Source of the DNA: Levilactobacillus lanxiensis
GTDB lineage: Bacteria; Bacillota; Bacilli; Lactobacillales; Lactobacillaceae
Assembly: GCF_016861655.1 (NCBI RefSeq)
Contig: NZ_BOLN01000011.1
Span: forward strand, 55,256 to 119,255
Direction: 5' to 3'
DNA length: 64,000 nucleotides
Positions 45,903 to 56,704 of the stretch are shown piece after piece. Position numbers and translations under genes: made by a program. Numbering within the stretch: the stretch's first letter is position 1; every line of letters begins with the position of its first letter. A model generated the notes under the pieces. The model saw only the letters and a list, made by a program, of their open reading frames with translations. It searched no databases and had not been told where the DNA came from.

Positions 45903-46019
45903 GTGAAGAATACAGATGATCCCGATAACAAGCCAATTATCACGAAGAAGTGGCTTTACTGGACCCTAGCGGCCTTCGTGGCAATCTTAGTCTTGTTGGC
46001 AATCGGTATGATTTTCTAA
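45903..46019 (+). CDS. 38-aa single-pass membrane peptide
   Basis: Small frame with GTG start 45903 behind AAGGAGGG at ideal spacing. A polar acidic N-terminus (KNTDDPDNKPIITKK) is followed by one hydrophobic helix (about residues 18-38) and an immediate stop and terminator. The ribosome site, helix and terminator support a real gene. No family recognised; small single-TM peptides often bind and modulate larger membrane enzymes. Confidence 0.75.
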   Translation: MKNTDDPDNKPIITKKWLYWTLAAFVAILVLLAIGMIF

Positions 46020-46028
46020 ACGACCAAA

Positions 46029-46070
46029 TAAAAAGTTGCGTCACCGTTAAAGGTGGACGCAACTTTTTTA
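46029..46070. terminator. Bidirectional terminator between the 38-aa gene and the L,D-transpeptidase gene
   Basis: AAAGTTGCGTC / GACGCAACTTT hairpin flanked by A and T runs on both sides. Confidence 0.9.
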
Positions 46071-46078
46071 GATTTCCA

Positions 46079-47467
46079 TTAGAAGACAATGACGGGGGTC
46101 CCGACCTTCACGTTCGCAAAGACGGACGCAATCTTGGAAGGTGGTGTGTTCACACAGCCGTGTGAGCCATGTGCCTTGTACCAGGTCCCACCGTATTGGG
46201 GTTGCCATGGCGAATCGTGAATCCCGACACCGGTATCATCGATTGGCATCCAGTACTTAACCTTGGATGCGTAGCTGGAACCGTTATCGTTTTGACCTCT
46301 TAATGTGGTGTTCCGTTGCTTACTCCAGATGACCCAAACTCCGGCAGGCGTATGGTGTGCCGTGGTTGGTAATCCAGTTACAACGTCAGTAGAAACGACG
46401 ACTTTTCCATTTTTATAAACCCACATGTGCTGATTGACTTTATCAACTTCAACGTAAGACTTGCCAATATCTGTGCCGTTATTGTGGTAGCCGCTCCCTT
46501 GAATAGCAGGGGTGCGATCCATGCCTTTACCGGCCAGAACCAGTTTGCTAAGCGCTGGCGTCTCGGTTTTCACCTTGATGCTCCAGCCATACAGACCGGC
46601 AGGAACTTTAACCGTTCCGCGCTTGGTGGACTTGAACGTCCGTGTCTTATGAACGGTGCCATATTTTGTACTTAACTTAGTCAGGTAAGTCTTGATGGCA
46701 GCGTCATCCGTTGCCAACTGACCGCCCTTAAAGGTAACCCAGCTAGCTAACGTTTCGCTAGGAACCGTGATCTTGTGACCACTGAGCTTGTAGACGTAAG
46801 TTTGTTGGGTGATGGCCGTAGCCTTGGTCTTAGCGGCCTTAAATGATGCAGAGGTGGTCGTGACCTTAGGCTGAATGTAATCGCCGGCAACGTTGATCGT
46901 CGTTGATCCCTGTTCAATGGCCGTCGTGATGGACTTGGCTAACTTGTCAGTGTCCAGTTGATTACCCTTTTGTTCCTTGGTCACAGCCCAAGAACCATCC
47001 TGGTAACTGAACGTGGCGTCCTTAGCAGCCGTCCGCGTCTTGTTCGCTTTGGTCGCAATCTTGGTGGCCAAAGTTTGAACGCTTTCTTGATTCTCGTCAC
47101 TGGCGTTGAGCGCAATGCTATCTGCCGTGGCGGTCGTCACGTGAACGGGCCAACTCCAAACGTTTTGTTTACTGATGAGTTGCTTAAGGGCCGACTGTGA
47201 AGTGACCTTCAAGTCGACTTGGTTCGTTTTGATCGTGGTGACGGTCTTGCTGCCGTCCTTTAACGTGTACTGCTGATCCTTCAGAGCCGCTTTTAACTTG
47301 GTGGCCGCTTGGCTCGCCGTGCTCCCACCGACGTTGACGCCGGCAATCTCAGTGTCCTTGAAGAAGACCTGAGCTGAAGAATAGTGTAAGGCTTGTCCCA
47401 CGTAAATGGCACCGACCGCTACAGCAGCGGTAACGATGCCAATCACGAAGGCGTTTTTCTTTTTCAT
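46079..47467 (-). CDS. L,D-transpeptidase (YkuD domain with PG_4 repeats)
   Basis: The 462-aa protein has a cytosolic Lys start, one TM helix (about 7-25), two repeated peptidoglycan-binding-4-like modules (about 30-330, rich in Thr/Lys/Ala) and a C-terminal YkuD domain (about 335-462). The catalytic region reads GIHDSPWQPQYGGTWYKAHG followed by SHGCVNTP: the HX..SHGC motif with nucleophilic Cys. The enzyme makes 3-3 cross-links or attaches proteins to peptidoglycan, outside the membrane. Lactobacilli often use it for beta-lactam-insensitive cross-linking. Single gene. Confidence 0.93.
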   Translation of the reverse strand: MKKKNAFVIGIVTAAVAVGAIYVGQALHYSSAQVFFKDTEIAGVNVGGSTASQAATKLKAALKDQQYTLKDGSKTVTTIKTNQVDLKVTSQSALKQLISKQNVWSWPVHVTTATADSIALNASDENQESVQTLATKIATKANKTRTAAKDATFSYQDGSWAVTKEQKGNQLDTDKLAKSITTAIEQGSTTINVAGDYIQPKVTTTSASFKAAKTKATAITQQTYVYKLSGHKITVPSETLASWVTFKGGQLATDDAAIKTYLTKLSTKYGTVHKTRTFKSTKRGTVKVPAGLYGWSIKVKTETPALSKLVLAGKGMDRTPAIQGSGYHNNGTDIGKSYVEVDKVNQHMWVYKNGKVVVSTDVVTGLPTTAHHTPAGVWVIWSKQRNTTLRGQNDNGSSYASKVKYWMPIDDTGVGIHDSPWQPQYGGTWYKAHGSHGCVNTPPSKIASVFANVKVGTPVIVF

Positions 47468-47499
47468 AGGTGTGACCTCCTAAAATAGCCAGTGGAGGA

Positions 47500-47973
47500 A
47501 AAGTCGTCATGCTTAACTATCACCAATAGCATACCCCAAGCTTACTTCAAACTACCTTAAATCGCAACGTAGAAGCATTAATGTTAACGGTTACATTACT
47601 TTCATATCAGCATCTAAAAGAATTAAAAAAATTTCAGGCGTGGGTATTCCGGCGGGTTGACCATTAATTGATTAATAGACCGCAGACATAGATTGACGAT
47701 TTTTAAAGGTAAGGGTGCCCTAAATAAAATGGGGTGAGTTCATTGCAGCTAACTTAATTGTGTACATCTAGTCTTGAACACTAGGTAAACGCTGATTTGA
47801 CGGGCTTCCTCTTCGTGATTGGTTAAAATAGTCAGTGAGTAAATCGTCAATGAACCAGTAGACCATTAATTTAACCTAATTATGCCACTCGTATATGCTT
47901 ATGCAAAAGCCACGGCAGAACGCGTTAAGTCTATCTCAGCTTTTGCCAGCATGGGTGGCTCCGTAAAAAATGG
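47500..47973. other. Gene-free stretch with an inverted repeat
   Basis: No supported gene. ATTGACGATTT (47692-47702) and AAATCGTCAAT (47841-47851) form a perfect 11-base inverted repeat about 140 bases apart, and ACCATTAATT recurs near 47660 and 47862. It may be the remnant of a small mobile element or an unrecognised RNA. Confidence 0.3.
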
Positions 47974-47976
47974 GAC

Positions 47977-48010
47977 AAAAAAATCGCCGCTCCGCAAGGG
48001 AACGACGATT
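47977..48010 (-). terminator. Terminator of ldh
   Basis: ATCGCCGC / CGACGAT hairpin. On the minus strand it is followed by seven T. Confidence 0.85.
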
Positions 48011-48029
48011 CGAAAATTTAAGCTAAAGC

Positions 48030-49016
<987 letters not shown>

Positions 49017-49110
49017 TCAAGGTACGCAATAATACCCGTGAGTTAGTATACCATGTTAAAAGGATGAAAGCCATTGCGTGGGCTAAAATTTTGTGAAAAA
49101 TATCATTTAT

Positions 49111-49736
49111 TTTTTCAGAGACTGACCAATTAGTGGAAAATCACTCGTGAATTTAGCCGTGAACAGGTGACACCTAATCACTGTAAAGTACTGGTAAAAC
49201 CCGACATAGAGATATTTGTATTCAGAATGGATCACGTTTGTTTGACTGAGCAAGCCTTACGTGAATAACGCAATCAACCACTCGACCAATAGGTTAAAGA
49301 ATAGCCGGTCTACCGCCGGTGGCAGCGAAAAACTTTCACAAGCTCGTTAAAATGGCGAGGGCGTGAATCGTGAAAGCGCCTGAAAATTTTCACATGGAAA
49401 ACGGGTAAAAACGGTCGCACTGGAATTCCGCGCACTTTAATGGAGAAAAATAAATGTGAAAGTTTGTCAAAACGGGGACGAGTCGGTTGGTGTTTCATCG
49501 GACCTAGCGGCAGTGATTGTGTCGGGGCATTTTCGGATGAACGCGCCGGTCATTGAGAGATCAGAGAAAGCAAGGTTAACGGGGGAGTGGCCACTTTTCG
49601 TGAACAAGACAATCGATCACTGGCAGTCTCGTCAGGCGTGGCGTGGTAAACCGTTGCGAAACCGGGCTGGATGCGTGAAGTTCAAGGGGGACTATGCTAT
49701 ACTGACAGGTGGTAAATTTGACAAAAAAGATAACCT
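49111..49736. other. Long gene-free stretch between ldh and pth
   Basis: No convincing gene. It holds a perfect 11-base inverted repeat, AAACTTTCACA (49330-49340) and TGTGAAAGTTT (49455-49465), plus further GTGAAAG/TTTTCACA copies between. An extended -10 TGCTATACT near 49695 is the likely pth promoter. A 96-codon frame at 49456 overlaps this promoter and is not supported. Confidence 0.45.
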
Positions 49737-49779
49737 GAGCGGCTGAACGGGGAGCAATGGCTCCCGTCCAGCTCTTTTG
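49737..49779 (+). terminator. Leader terminator/attenuator before pth
   Basis: GAGC-GCTG-ACGGGG-AGC pairs with GCT-CCCGT-CAGC-TC around an AAT loop, followed by TTTTGT. It lies between the promoter near 49695 and the pth start at 49824, so transcription of pth-mfd may be attenuated. Confidence 0.65.
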
Positions 49780-49823
49780 TCTCTAGCTCGGAATACACAG
49801 CTTTAAGGGAGAAATTTTAAAAA

Positions 49824-50381
49824 ATGAAAATGATTGTTGGTTTAGGAAACATTGGTCCCCAGTATGATGGTACGCGGCACAACACCGGTTTCATGGTCGT
49901 TGATGCCTTTGCCAAGGAACACGGCATTGACCTGACGACGCGGAAGATGGATGCCAAGTACGGCAGCGGCATGGTCAACGGCGAAAAGGTCTTAGTCGTC
50001 AAGCCCACGACGTTTATGAACGAATCCGGCCGGGCCGTTCATCCCATCATGAACTACTTTAAGATCGACGTGGCAGACATCATCGTGGTTCACGACGACA
50101 TGGATCTCCCACTGGGCCGAATCCGGTTACGGGATCACGGCTCTGCTGGGGGTCATAACGGGATCAAGAGCATCATCGCTCACGTCTCGACTGAAAAATT
50201 TGCCCGGTTACGGGTCGGTATTGCCCACCCCGAACAACACACCGTGGTCGATTACGTCTTGGGGAAATTTACCAAGGACCAACAACCGCTCTTCAACCAG
50301 GCCACGGATAAGGCTGTTGCTGCTCTGGATGACTGGTTAAAGGGAACCGAATTTACTCAGTTGATGAACCTGTACAACTAG
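49824..50381 (+). CDS. pth: Peptidyl-tRNA hydrolase
   Basis: The 185-aa enzyme frees tRNAs from prematurely released peptidyl-tRNA. Signature: MIVGLGNIGPQYDGTRHNTG with catalytic His near residue 20, VKPTTFMNESG, and VVHDDMDLPLGRIRLRDHGS ending in the GGHNG motif. AAGGGAG precedes ATG 49824. It is first of a long housekeeping run with mfd 16 bases downstream. Confidence 0.97.
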   Translation: MKMIVGLGNIGPQYDGTRHNTGFMVVDAFAKEHGIDLTTRKMDAKYGSGMVNGEKVLVVKPTTFMNESGRAVHPIMNYFKIDVADIIVVHDDMDLPLGRIRLRDHGSAGGHNGIKSIIAHVSTEKFARLRVGIAHPEQHTVVDYVLGKFTKDQQPLFNQATDKAVAALDDWLKGTEFTQLMNLYN

Positions 50382-50397
50382 GATAGGAAGTTATCGC

Positions 50398-53300
50398 GTG
50401 AATTTAGAAGCATTTATGACGCAGACGACGCAGTTTAAAGACATCAAGCGGACGTTAGCGCCCGGCCAACGCCAACTGGTGACCGGACTCAATGGTTCTG
50501 CCGAGACTTTATTCATCGCCAGCCTGCTCCATGATCAACAACGATCAATCGTCTACGTGACGGATACGCTCTATCACGCGGGCCAACTCGTCGATGACCT
50601 GGCGAACTTGCTCAGGGACGACGAGTTATTTGAATTTCCAGTGGAAGAGTTATTGGCGGCGGAAGTGGCGACTAGCTCACCTGAGTACCGATCATCGCGG
50701 ATTGATGCCTTACGGGCCTTGCAGAGCGACCATCCCGTCGTGATTGTGACGGCGCTGTCTGGCCTGCGGCGGTTTTTACCGGCACCGGCTAACTTCGCGG
50801 CGGCCCGGTTTACCGTTAAGGTCGGCGACGACTTTGACCTGGAAGACTTGCAGCAGCGGCTGTTTGCCATGGGCTATGCGCATCAGAAATTGGTGGCTGG
50901 CCCCGGGGACTTCGCCGTGCGGGGGTCCATCGTGGACATTTACCCGCTGGCGGCCGACTATCCGGTTCGGCTGGACTTCTTTGACACCGAGGTCGATTCA
51001 CTGCGCTACTTTGACCCGGCAACCCAACGCAGCATTGAAAACGCTGAGACGGTTGAAGTCCTGCCTGCCACCGATTTCATTTTAACGGCGGCGGAACGGA
51101 CGGCGGGTGCGGCAGCTCTGACGGCTGAACTGACTAAGCAGGCTGGTAAATTGGCGGCCGATGCGGCCACGAATCTGACGGATCAGGTCCAACCGCTGAT
51201 CGATGGCCTGAAAAAAGGGTCCGTCGATCCCCAGCTAATGGAGTTTGCGGATTACTTATTCCCAGAACACAATCAATTGCTGGACTACTTACCGGCTGAT
51301 GGATTGGCGTTGTTCGGGGACTATTCGCGTTTACAAGACGCCGAACGGCAATTATTAGAAGATGAAGCCAATTGGGCCACCGATAAGTTGAGTCATCACC
51401 AGATTTTTGCACACCAAATTTTTGGCGGTGAACTGCGGCCCATCGTGAAGGAAGACAAGCACGCGCAGCTGATGCTAGCCCTGTTCCAGAAGGGGATGGG
51501 GAGCTTACGGTTCCAAGCCATCACTAACATCACGACACGCGCCATGCAACAGTTCTTCGGGCAACTCCCCGTGATGAAGACGGAAATCGACCGCTGGCAG
51601 AAGCAAAACCAGACGGTCGTGCTCCTGGTTCAAGATGAGGAACGGCTGGAAAAGATTGAGCAAACGTTAGATGATTTTGAAATTAAGGTCGTCTTGACCA
51701 AATCCGCCAACCTCCAACCTAATCTGACCCAGCTGGTCCCCGAACGGTTGCGGACCGGGTTTGAATTGCCCGAGGCCAACCTCGTGATCATTACGGAAGC
51801 CGAAATGTTCCAGAAAATCACGAAGAAGCGGGCCCGGCGGCAGACCATGGCGAACGCCGAACGGTTGAAGAGTTATACCGACTTGAAGCCCGGCGATTAC
51901 GTGGTGCACGTCAATCACGGGATTGGGAAGTTCATCGGGATGCAGACGCTGACGGTCGATGGGGTCCATCAGGACTACATGACCATCGATTACCAAGACA
52001 ACGCACAGTTGTTTATCCCGGTCACCCAGTTAAATCTGATTCAAAAATACGTTTCCTCAGAAGACAAGAAGCCCCGCATCAACAAGCTGGGTGGGTCCGA
52101 GTGGGCCAAGACCAAGCGAAAAGTCGCGGCTAAGATTGAAGACATCGCGGACGAACTGGTCGACCTCTATGCCAAGCGGGCGGCCGAAAAGGGGTTTGCC
52201 TTCCCAGTCGATGACAGTCTACAGACGGACTTTGAAAATGACTTTCCGTATGCTGAAACACCTGACCAACTCCGAACCGTCGAAGAGGTCAAGCACGACA
52301 TGGAAAAGCCCCGGCCAATGGACCGTTTGCTGGTCGGTGACGTGGGTTACGGGAAGACCGAAGTCGCCTTGCGGGCAGCCTTTAAGGCGGTCGAGGCGGG
52401 TAAACAAGTGGCCTTCCTGGTCCCAACGACCATTTTGGCGCAACAACATTACGACACCATGGTTAGTCGATTTGAGGGTTATCCCATTAATGTCGAAATG
52501 TTTTCGCGGTTCCGGACGACCAAGCAAATTCACCAGTCCATCAAGGATTTGGAAAGCGGTCAGCTGGATATCGTGGTGGGCACCCACCGGTTGCTCTCAC
52601 AGGACGTGAAGTTTAAGAATTTAGGCCTGGTCCTGGTCGATGAGGAACAGCGATTTGGGGTCAAACATAAGGAACGGTTGAAGGAATTAAAGGCCAACGT
52701 GGACGTCTTGACGCTGACGGCGACCCCCATCCCCCGGACGCTCCACATGTCCATGCTGGGTGTGCGGGATCTGTCAGTAATTGAAACGCCACCGGCCAAC
52801 CGGTTCCCTATTCAGACTTACGTCATGGAACAAAATGCTGGCGCCATTCAGGACGGGATTCGCCGGGAAATGCAACGGGGCGGTCAAGTCTTCTACCTGC
52901 ACAACCGGGTGGATGACATCGAAAAGACGGTCGGTCAGGTGCAGTCCCTGGTGCCAGAAGCCCGGGTCGGCTACATTCACGGGAAGATGACGGAGGCCCA
53001 GCTTGAAGGGGTGCTCTTTGATTTCCTGCGCGGGGAGTACGACGTGCTGGTCACGACGACCATCATCGAAACCGGGATTGACATTCCCAATGCCAACACG
53101 TTATTCGTTGAAAATGCGGACCGGATGGGTCTGTCACAGCTGTACCAGTTGCGGGGCCGAATCGGCCGAAGCAACCGGGTGGCTTACGCCTACTTCACGT
53201 ATAAGCCGAACAAGGTCTTGACCGAGGTCAGTGAAAAGCGGCTGGAGGCCATCAAGGACTTCACCGAACTGGGTTCCGGCTTCAAGATTGCGATGCGGGA

Positions 53301-53949
53301 CTTATCCATTCGGGGTGCTGGTAATTTGCTTGGTAAGCAACAACACGGGTTCATTAATTCCGTCGGGTATGACTTATACACGCAAATGTTAAGTGAAGCC
53401 GTTGCCAAGAAGCGCGGGAAGCAAACGCAACCGAAGACCGATACCACGGTCGAACTGGGCGTTGAAGCTTACCTGCCAAGCGACTATATCGAAGACGAAC
53501 AACAAAAGATTGAAATGTACAAACGCATTCGCCAATTGGAAAATGACGATGAGGTCAGTGAGATTCAAGCGGACCTCATCGACCGGTTCGGGGAATACCC
53601 GGATGCCGTCAGCCAACTGCTGACGATTGGGCAATTGAAATTGGCGGCGGACTTAGCCTTAGTCGATAAGATTCGCCGAGTCAACGGGGATGTCTTTGTC
53701 ACGATTTCTAAGCGCGGCACCAATATCCTGGGTGGCGAGGATGTCTTCAAGGCCTTAGCAGCCACGGATCTGAAGGCGACGGTCGGCATTACCGATGACC
53801 GCCTTCACGTGAAACTGGTCATTCAACCGAAGATGACGGTCAATGACTGGCTCCCTCAGGTCCAACAATTTATGGCGGCGCTCAGAGATATTGTGGAAGT
53901 CACCACGAAACCAAAGACAGATGATAAACAACCCAAGGAACAGGCTTAG
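50398..53949 (+). CDS. mfd: Transcription-repair coupling factor
   Basis: The 1183-aa DNA translocase removes RNA polymerase stalled at lesions and recruits UvrA. Domains in order: UvrB-homology module (about 1-340), RNA polymerase interaction domain (GDYVVHVNHGIGKFIGMQ, about 500), helicase motor (GDVGYGKTEVALRAAFK Walker A; DEEQRFGVKHKE Walker B region; TATPIPRTLHMSM), the TRG motif region, and a C-terminal D7 UvrA-binding domain. Start is GTG 50398 after TAGGAAG. The length is that of the family. Confidence 0.97.
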   Translation: MNLEAFMTQTTQFKDIKRTLAPGQRQLVTGLNGSAETLFIASLLHDQQRSIVYVTDTLYHAGQLVDDLANLLRDDELFEFPVEELLAAEVATSSPEYRSSRIDALRALQSDHPVVIVTALSGLRRFLPAPANFAAARFTVKVGDDFDLEDLQQRLFAMGYAHQKLVAGPGDFAVRGSIVDIYPLAADYPVRLDFFDTEVDSLRYFDPATQRSIENAETVEVLPATDFILTAAERTAGAAALTAELTKQAGKLAADAATNLTDQVQPLIDGLKKGSVDPQLMEFADYLFPEHNQLLDYLPADGLALFGDYSRLQDAERQLLEDEANWATDKLSHHQIFAHQIFGGELRPIVKEDKHAQLMLALFQKGMGSLRFQAITNITTRAMQQFFGQLPVMKTEIDRWQKQNQTVVLLVQDEERLEKIEQTLDDFEIKVVLTKSANLQPNLTQLVPERLRTGFELPEANLVIITEAEMFQKITKKRARRQTMANAERLKSYTDLKPGDYVVHVNHGIGKFIGMQTLTVDGVHQDYMTIDYQDNAQLFIPVTQLNLIQKYVSSEDKKPRINKLGGSEWAKTKRKVAAKIEDIADELVDLYAKRAAEKGFAFPVDDSLQTDFENDFPYAETPDQLRTVEEVKHDMEKPRPMDRLLVGDVGYGKTEVALRAAFKAVEAGKQVAFLVPTTILAQQHYDTMVSRFEGYPINVEMFSRFRTTKQIHQSIKDLESGQLDIVVGTHRLLSQDVKFKNLGLVLVDEEQRFGVKHKERLKELKANVDVLTLTATPIPRTLHMSMLGVRDLSVIETPPANRFPIQTYVMEQNAGAIQDGIRREMQRGGQVFYLHNRVDDIEKTVGQVQSLVPEARVGYIHGKMTEAQLEGVLFDFLRGEYDVLVTTTIIETGIDIPNANTLFVENADRMGLSQLYQLRGRIGRSNRVAYAYFTYKPNKVLTEVSEKRLEAIKDFTELGSGFKIAMRDLSIRGAGNLLGKQQHGFINSVGYDLYTQMLSEAVAKKRGKQTQPKTDTTVELGVEAYLPSDYIEDEQQKIEMYKRIRQLENDDEVSEIQADLIDRFGEYPDAVSQLLTIGQLKLAADLALVDKIRRVNGDVFVTISKRGTNILGGEDVFKALAATDLKATVGITDDRLHVKLVIQPKMTVNDWLPQVQQFMAALRDIVEVTTKPKTDDKQPKEQA

Positions 53950-53979
53950 GACGTCTGTCTTTGGGCAGGAGGAGGAACC

Positions 53980-55560
53980 ATGGGCAAACGCAACGTAAAT
54001 ACCACCTTGCAGGGAGCCCTGATTCTCTCGGTAGCGGCGTTCATTGCGAAGCTGCTGAGTGCGGTCTACCGGGTTCCCTTTCAAAACATGGTCGGCAACA
54101 CCGGGTTCTACGTGTATCAACAGGTTTATCCCCTGTATGGCATTGGCATGACCTTTGCCCTGAGTGGATTGCCGGTCTTTATTTCCAAATTAATTGCGGA
54201 GGCGCCCGACCTACCCAGTCAGCAGGCCGTGGCCCGGCAAGTCTATCGCTGGGTCTGGGCGCTGGCCCTGGTGCTCTTCGGTGGCCTGATGGTGGGCGCC
54301 CCCGGCATCGCTCGGGCAATGGGGGATGTCCAGCTAGCGCCACTGATTCGGATGGTGGCCTGGATGTTCCTCTTGATGCCAGAGCTTTCAGTTGGTCGGG
54401 GGTACCACCAAGGACAGTTTCGAATGCTCCCCACCGCCCGCTCGCAGGTCGTCGAGCAACTGGTCCGAGTCGTCGTGATTCTGGTGGCCGCCGGCTGGGC
54501 AGTCACCCATGACTGGTCCGTTTACCGGATGGGCATGTGGGCGCTGAGCGGGGGCACGATTGCGGCCGTGGCGGCACTGGTTGTGCTCCCGCGGTGGCGG
54601 CAACCCGAGGTCCGGACCAGTTGGCGTCTGCCACACTTGGGGCGGCGCTTGCTGATCGAAGGGGGGACGCTCTGTCTCCTCACGGCCATGATGGTCCTGT
54701 TACAACTGGTCGATTCATTTACGGTTAAAAATGGTCTGGTAGCTGGGGGAATGGCCGATGCAGCCGCTAAAAGTCTCAAAGGGGTTTACGACCGGGCCCA
54801 ACCGCTAGTTCAATTGGGCCTGGTCGTGGCGGTGGCCTTTGCTACGTCACTGTTGCCGGCCCTTAGCGAGGCGCAACATCAGCAGCGGCCCAAGGCCTTC
54901 AAACGCCTGACGACGACCATGATGCGGATTGCCTTGATGATTGCGACGGCGGCGACCGCGGGGCTGATCAGTCTGATGCCGTGGATCAACCGGCTTCTCT
55001 TTGGTAATATCACGGGGAGTTGGATGCTCGGCGTCTACATGCTGAGCATTATCCTGGCTACCCTGATTCAGACCTACAACAGTGTGCTACAGAGTCAGAA
55101 CAGCTATCGACTAACGGTCGTGGCGCTGGTTGCGGGTCTGGTAGTGAAGGCCGTGGCCAATCACTGGGCCGTGGTCAACTTTGGCGCGAGCGGTGCCAGT
55201 TGGCTGACGGTCATTAGCCTGGGCGTGACGTTCCTAGTGATCTGGTACGGGTCGGACGTCACGTTGCGAACCGGTATCTGGACGCGCAGCTACATTCGCA
55301 CCCTGTTGGGCTGTACTATTCTGATGGTTGCCGGGGTGAAAGCCGCGGTGGTCATCCTGGAACACTGGTGGCCGGCCTTGGCGACGGGGCGGTTAGCGGC
55401 TGGCGTGGGCCTCTTGATCACTATTCCCATTGGCGTGGCCATCTTCTTGGGCCTGGCGCTCAGTTGGCAGTTACTCAGTGTGCGGGAATGGTTAGCGATT
55501 CCGCACGCAGAAACAGTTTTACGATTATGGCAGAAACTTAGCCAACACGGAGGAAAATAA
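53980..55560 (+). CDS. MurJ/SpoVB-like lipid-linked sugar flippase
   Basis: The 526-aa polytopic protein has about 14 TM helices and belongs to the MOP (oligosaccharidyl-lipid flippase) superfamily. The N-terminus ([20 protein letters not shown] then [20 protein letters not shown]) matches the Firmicutes SpoVB/YabM group encoded between mfd and the S4 protein. Members such as B. subtilis MurJ (YtgP) flip lipid II; this position-conserved member probably moves lipid II or a polysaccharide precursor. Codons are GC-richer than in neighbouring genes. AGGAGGAACC precedes ATG 53980. Confidence 0.88.
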   Translation: MGKRNVNTTLQGALILSVAAFIAKLLSAVYRVPFQNMVGNTGFYVYQQVYPLYGIGMTFALSGLPVFISKLIAEAPDLPSQQAVARQVYRWVWALALVLFGGLMVGAPGIARAMGDVQLAPLIRMVAWMFLLMPELSVGRGYHQGQFRMLPTARSQVVEQLVRVVVILVAAGWAVTHDWSVYRMGMWALSGGTIAAVAALVVLPRWRQPEVRTSWRLPHLGRRLLIEGGTLCLLTAMMVLLQLVDSFTVKNGLVAGGMADAAAKSLKGVYDRAQPLVQLGLVVAVAFATSLLPALSEAQHQQRPKAFKRLTTTMMRIALMIATAATAGLISLMPWINRLLFGNITGSWMLGVYMLSIILATLIQTYNSVLQSQNSYRLTVVALVAGLVVKAVANHWAVVNFGASGASWLTVISLGVTFLVIWYGSDVTLRTGIWTRSYIRTLLGCTILMVAGVKAAVVILEHWWPALATGRLAAGVGLLITIPIGVAIFLGLALSWQLLSVREWLAIPHAETVLRLWQKLSQHGGK

Positions 55561-55561
55561 G

Positions 55562-55834
55562 ATGCGATTAGATAAATATTTGAAAGTTTCTCGAATCATC
55601 AAGCGGCGGTCAGTGGCTAAGGAAATTGCTGACAAGGGCCGAATCGAAATCAACGGTAAGGTTGCCAAGTCTTCAACTGAAGTGGCCCCTAAGGATGAAT
55701 TGGTCATTAAGTTTGGAAACAAGACGTTGACCGTCCAAGTTGACGAGTTGTTAGAGACCACGAAGAAGGACGACGCCGAACGGATGTACACCATCGTGAA
55801 GGAAGAGTACGCCCAGGACTTTCGTCAAGAATAA
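55562..55834 (+). CDS. rqcP: S4-domain RNA-binding protein RqcP
   Basis: The 90-aa protein is one S4 domain ([20 protein letters not shown], then [16 protein letters not shown]) with an acidic C-terminal helix. It matches RqcP (YabO), which holds P-site tRNA while RqcH adds poly-alanine tails to stalled nascent chains on split 50S subunits. Starts one base after the flippase stop, so translationally coupled. The short space to divIC contains a GCGACC / GGTCGC hairpin without a T run. Confidence 0.92.
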   Translation: MRLDKYLKVSRIIKRRSVAKEIADKGRIEINGKVAKSSTEVAPKDELVIKFGNKTLTVQVDELLETTKKDDAERMYTIVKEEYAQDFRQE

Positions 55835-56071
55835 TTAGCGACCGCAAAGGTGTTCGTTGTGGTGGATTAGGTTAGGTCGCTGACTTACCAGACCTCGGAT
55901 TGGCACGGAACTGGCAAAGGCAATCAGCAGGCGCTTTCTTCGGGGCAACACCGCCAATCCAAGCGACTAATGTGACGAATGTTTTACAATGTGCTTAACT
56001 AGCTAGACGTCTAATTTGAAACTTGCTATACTCAAGTTAAGCTATCTGGTAAACATGGAGGAGTGAGTGGC

Positions 56072-56479
56072 ATGGCTGACGCGAAACCGACGGCAAAAAT
56101 TAAACGGCTAGACAATGACTATACGCGAAAGATTCAGCATCAGCAGGCGGTGCAGCATCATACCCGCTGGCTGGGTCATCGGCGCGTGCGGCGGGCCACT
56201 CGGATTCTAGTGGTTTTCGCAGTCTTCGCGATTATTTTGGGGGTCCAATTGATTCGGACTCACGCGAGTCTGCATCAGGTCAATCAGCAGGTGGCGACGA
56301 GTGAGCGGACCTTGACCAAGACAAAGGCCAAGAACGCAGACCTCAAGCAAGAGATCAAACAGTTGAACGATAAAGACTATTTGGCCCAGTTGATTCGGTC
56401 TAAGTACTACTATTCTAAGTCGGGCGAAACGATTTATAGTTTGCCTGGCGACCACGCTAGTGATGTGACAGCTAAATAA
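56072..56479 (+). CDS. divIC: Septum formation initiator, DivIC/FtsB family
   Basis: The 135-aa bitopic protein has a basic cytosolic N-terminus (about 1-45), one TM helix (about 46-65) and an extracytoplasmic coiled coil (VATSERTLTKTKAKNADLKQ) with the Asp-Tyr-Leu ending typical of the family (KDYLAQLIRSKYYYSKSGE). It works with DivIB/FtsL at the division septum. I chose ATG 56072, well spaced from GGAGGAG. TGCTATACT (near 56024) is an extended -10, so it can be expressed apart from mfd. Confidence 0.93.
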   Translation: MADAKPTAKIKRLDNDYTRKIQHQQAVQHHTRWLGHRRVRRATRILVVFAVFAIILGVQLIRTHASLHQVNQQVATSERTLTKTKAKNADLKQEIKQLNDKDYLAQLIRSKYYYSKSGETIYSLPGDHASDVTAK

Positions 56480-56487
56480 TCAGTTCA

Positions 56488-56527
56488 AATCCGACGATTG
56501 GCTTGCATGAGCACCGTCGGATTTTTT
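56488..56527 (+). terminator. Terminator of divIC
   Basis: AATCCGACG / CGTCGGATT hairpin followed by six T. Confidence 0.9.
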
Positions 56528-56704
56528 GGCTAGTCGCGGAAATCATTCGCGCGACCGACTAATTAGCTTGAAAGTTAATTTAACAGGCTTTGACCGGGGC
56601 TCATGAGTTGGTCAAGGGACTTTATTTTTTTCATCTCGGCGTGTGGGATTGGGAAGAATTGTGTTATACTGAAAGCACTTATTTTAAGGAGGAACTTCTT
56701 GTTT

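Noticed and set aside
49456..49746. Open frame of 96 codons with a GGAG ten bases upstream
   Set aside because: It covers the probable pth promoter, has no domain or coherent composition, and its end lies inside the leader terminator.
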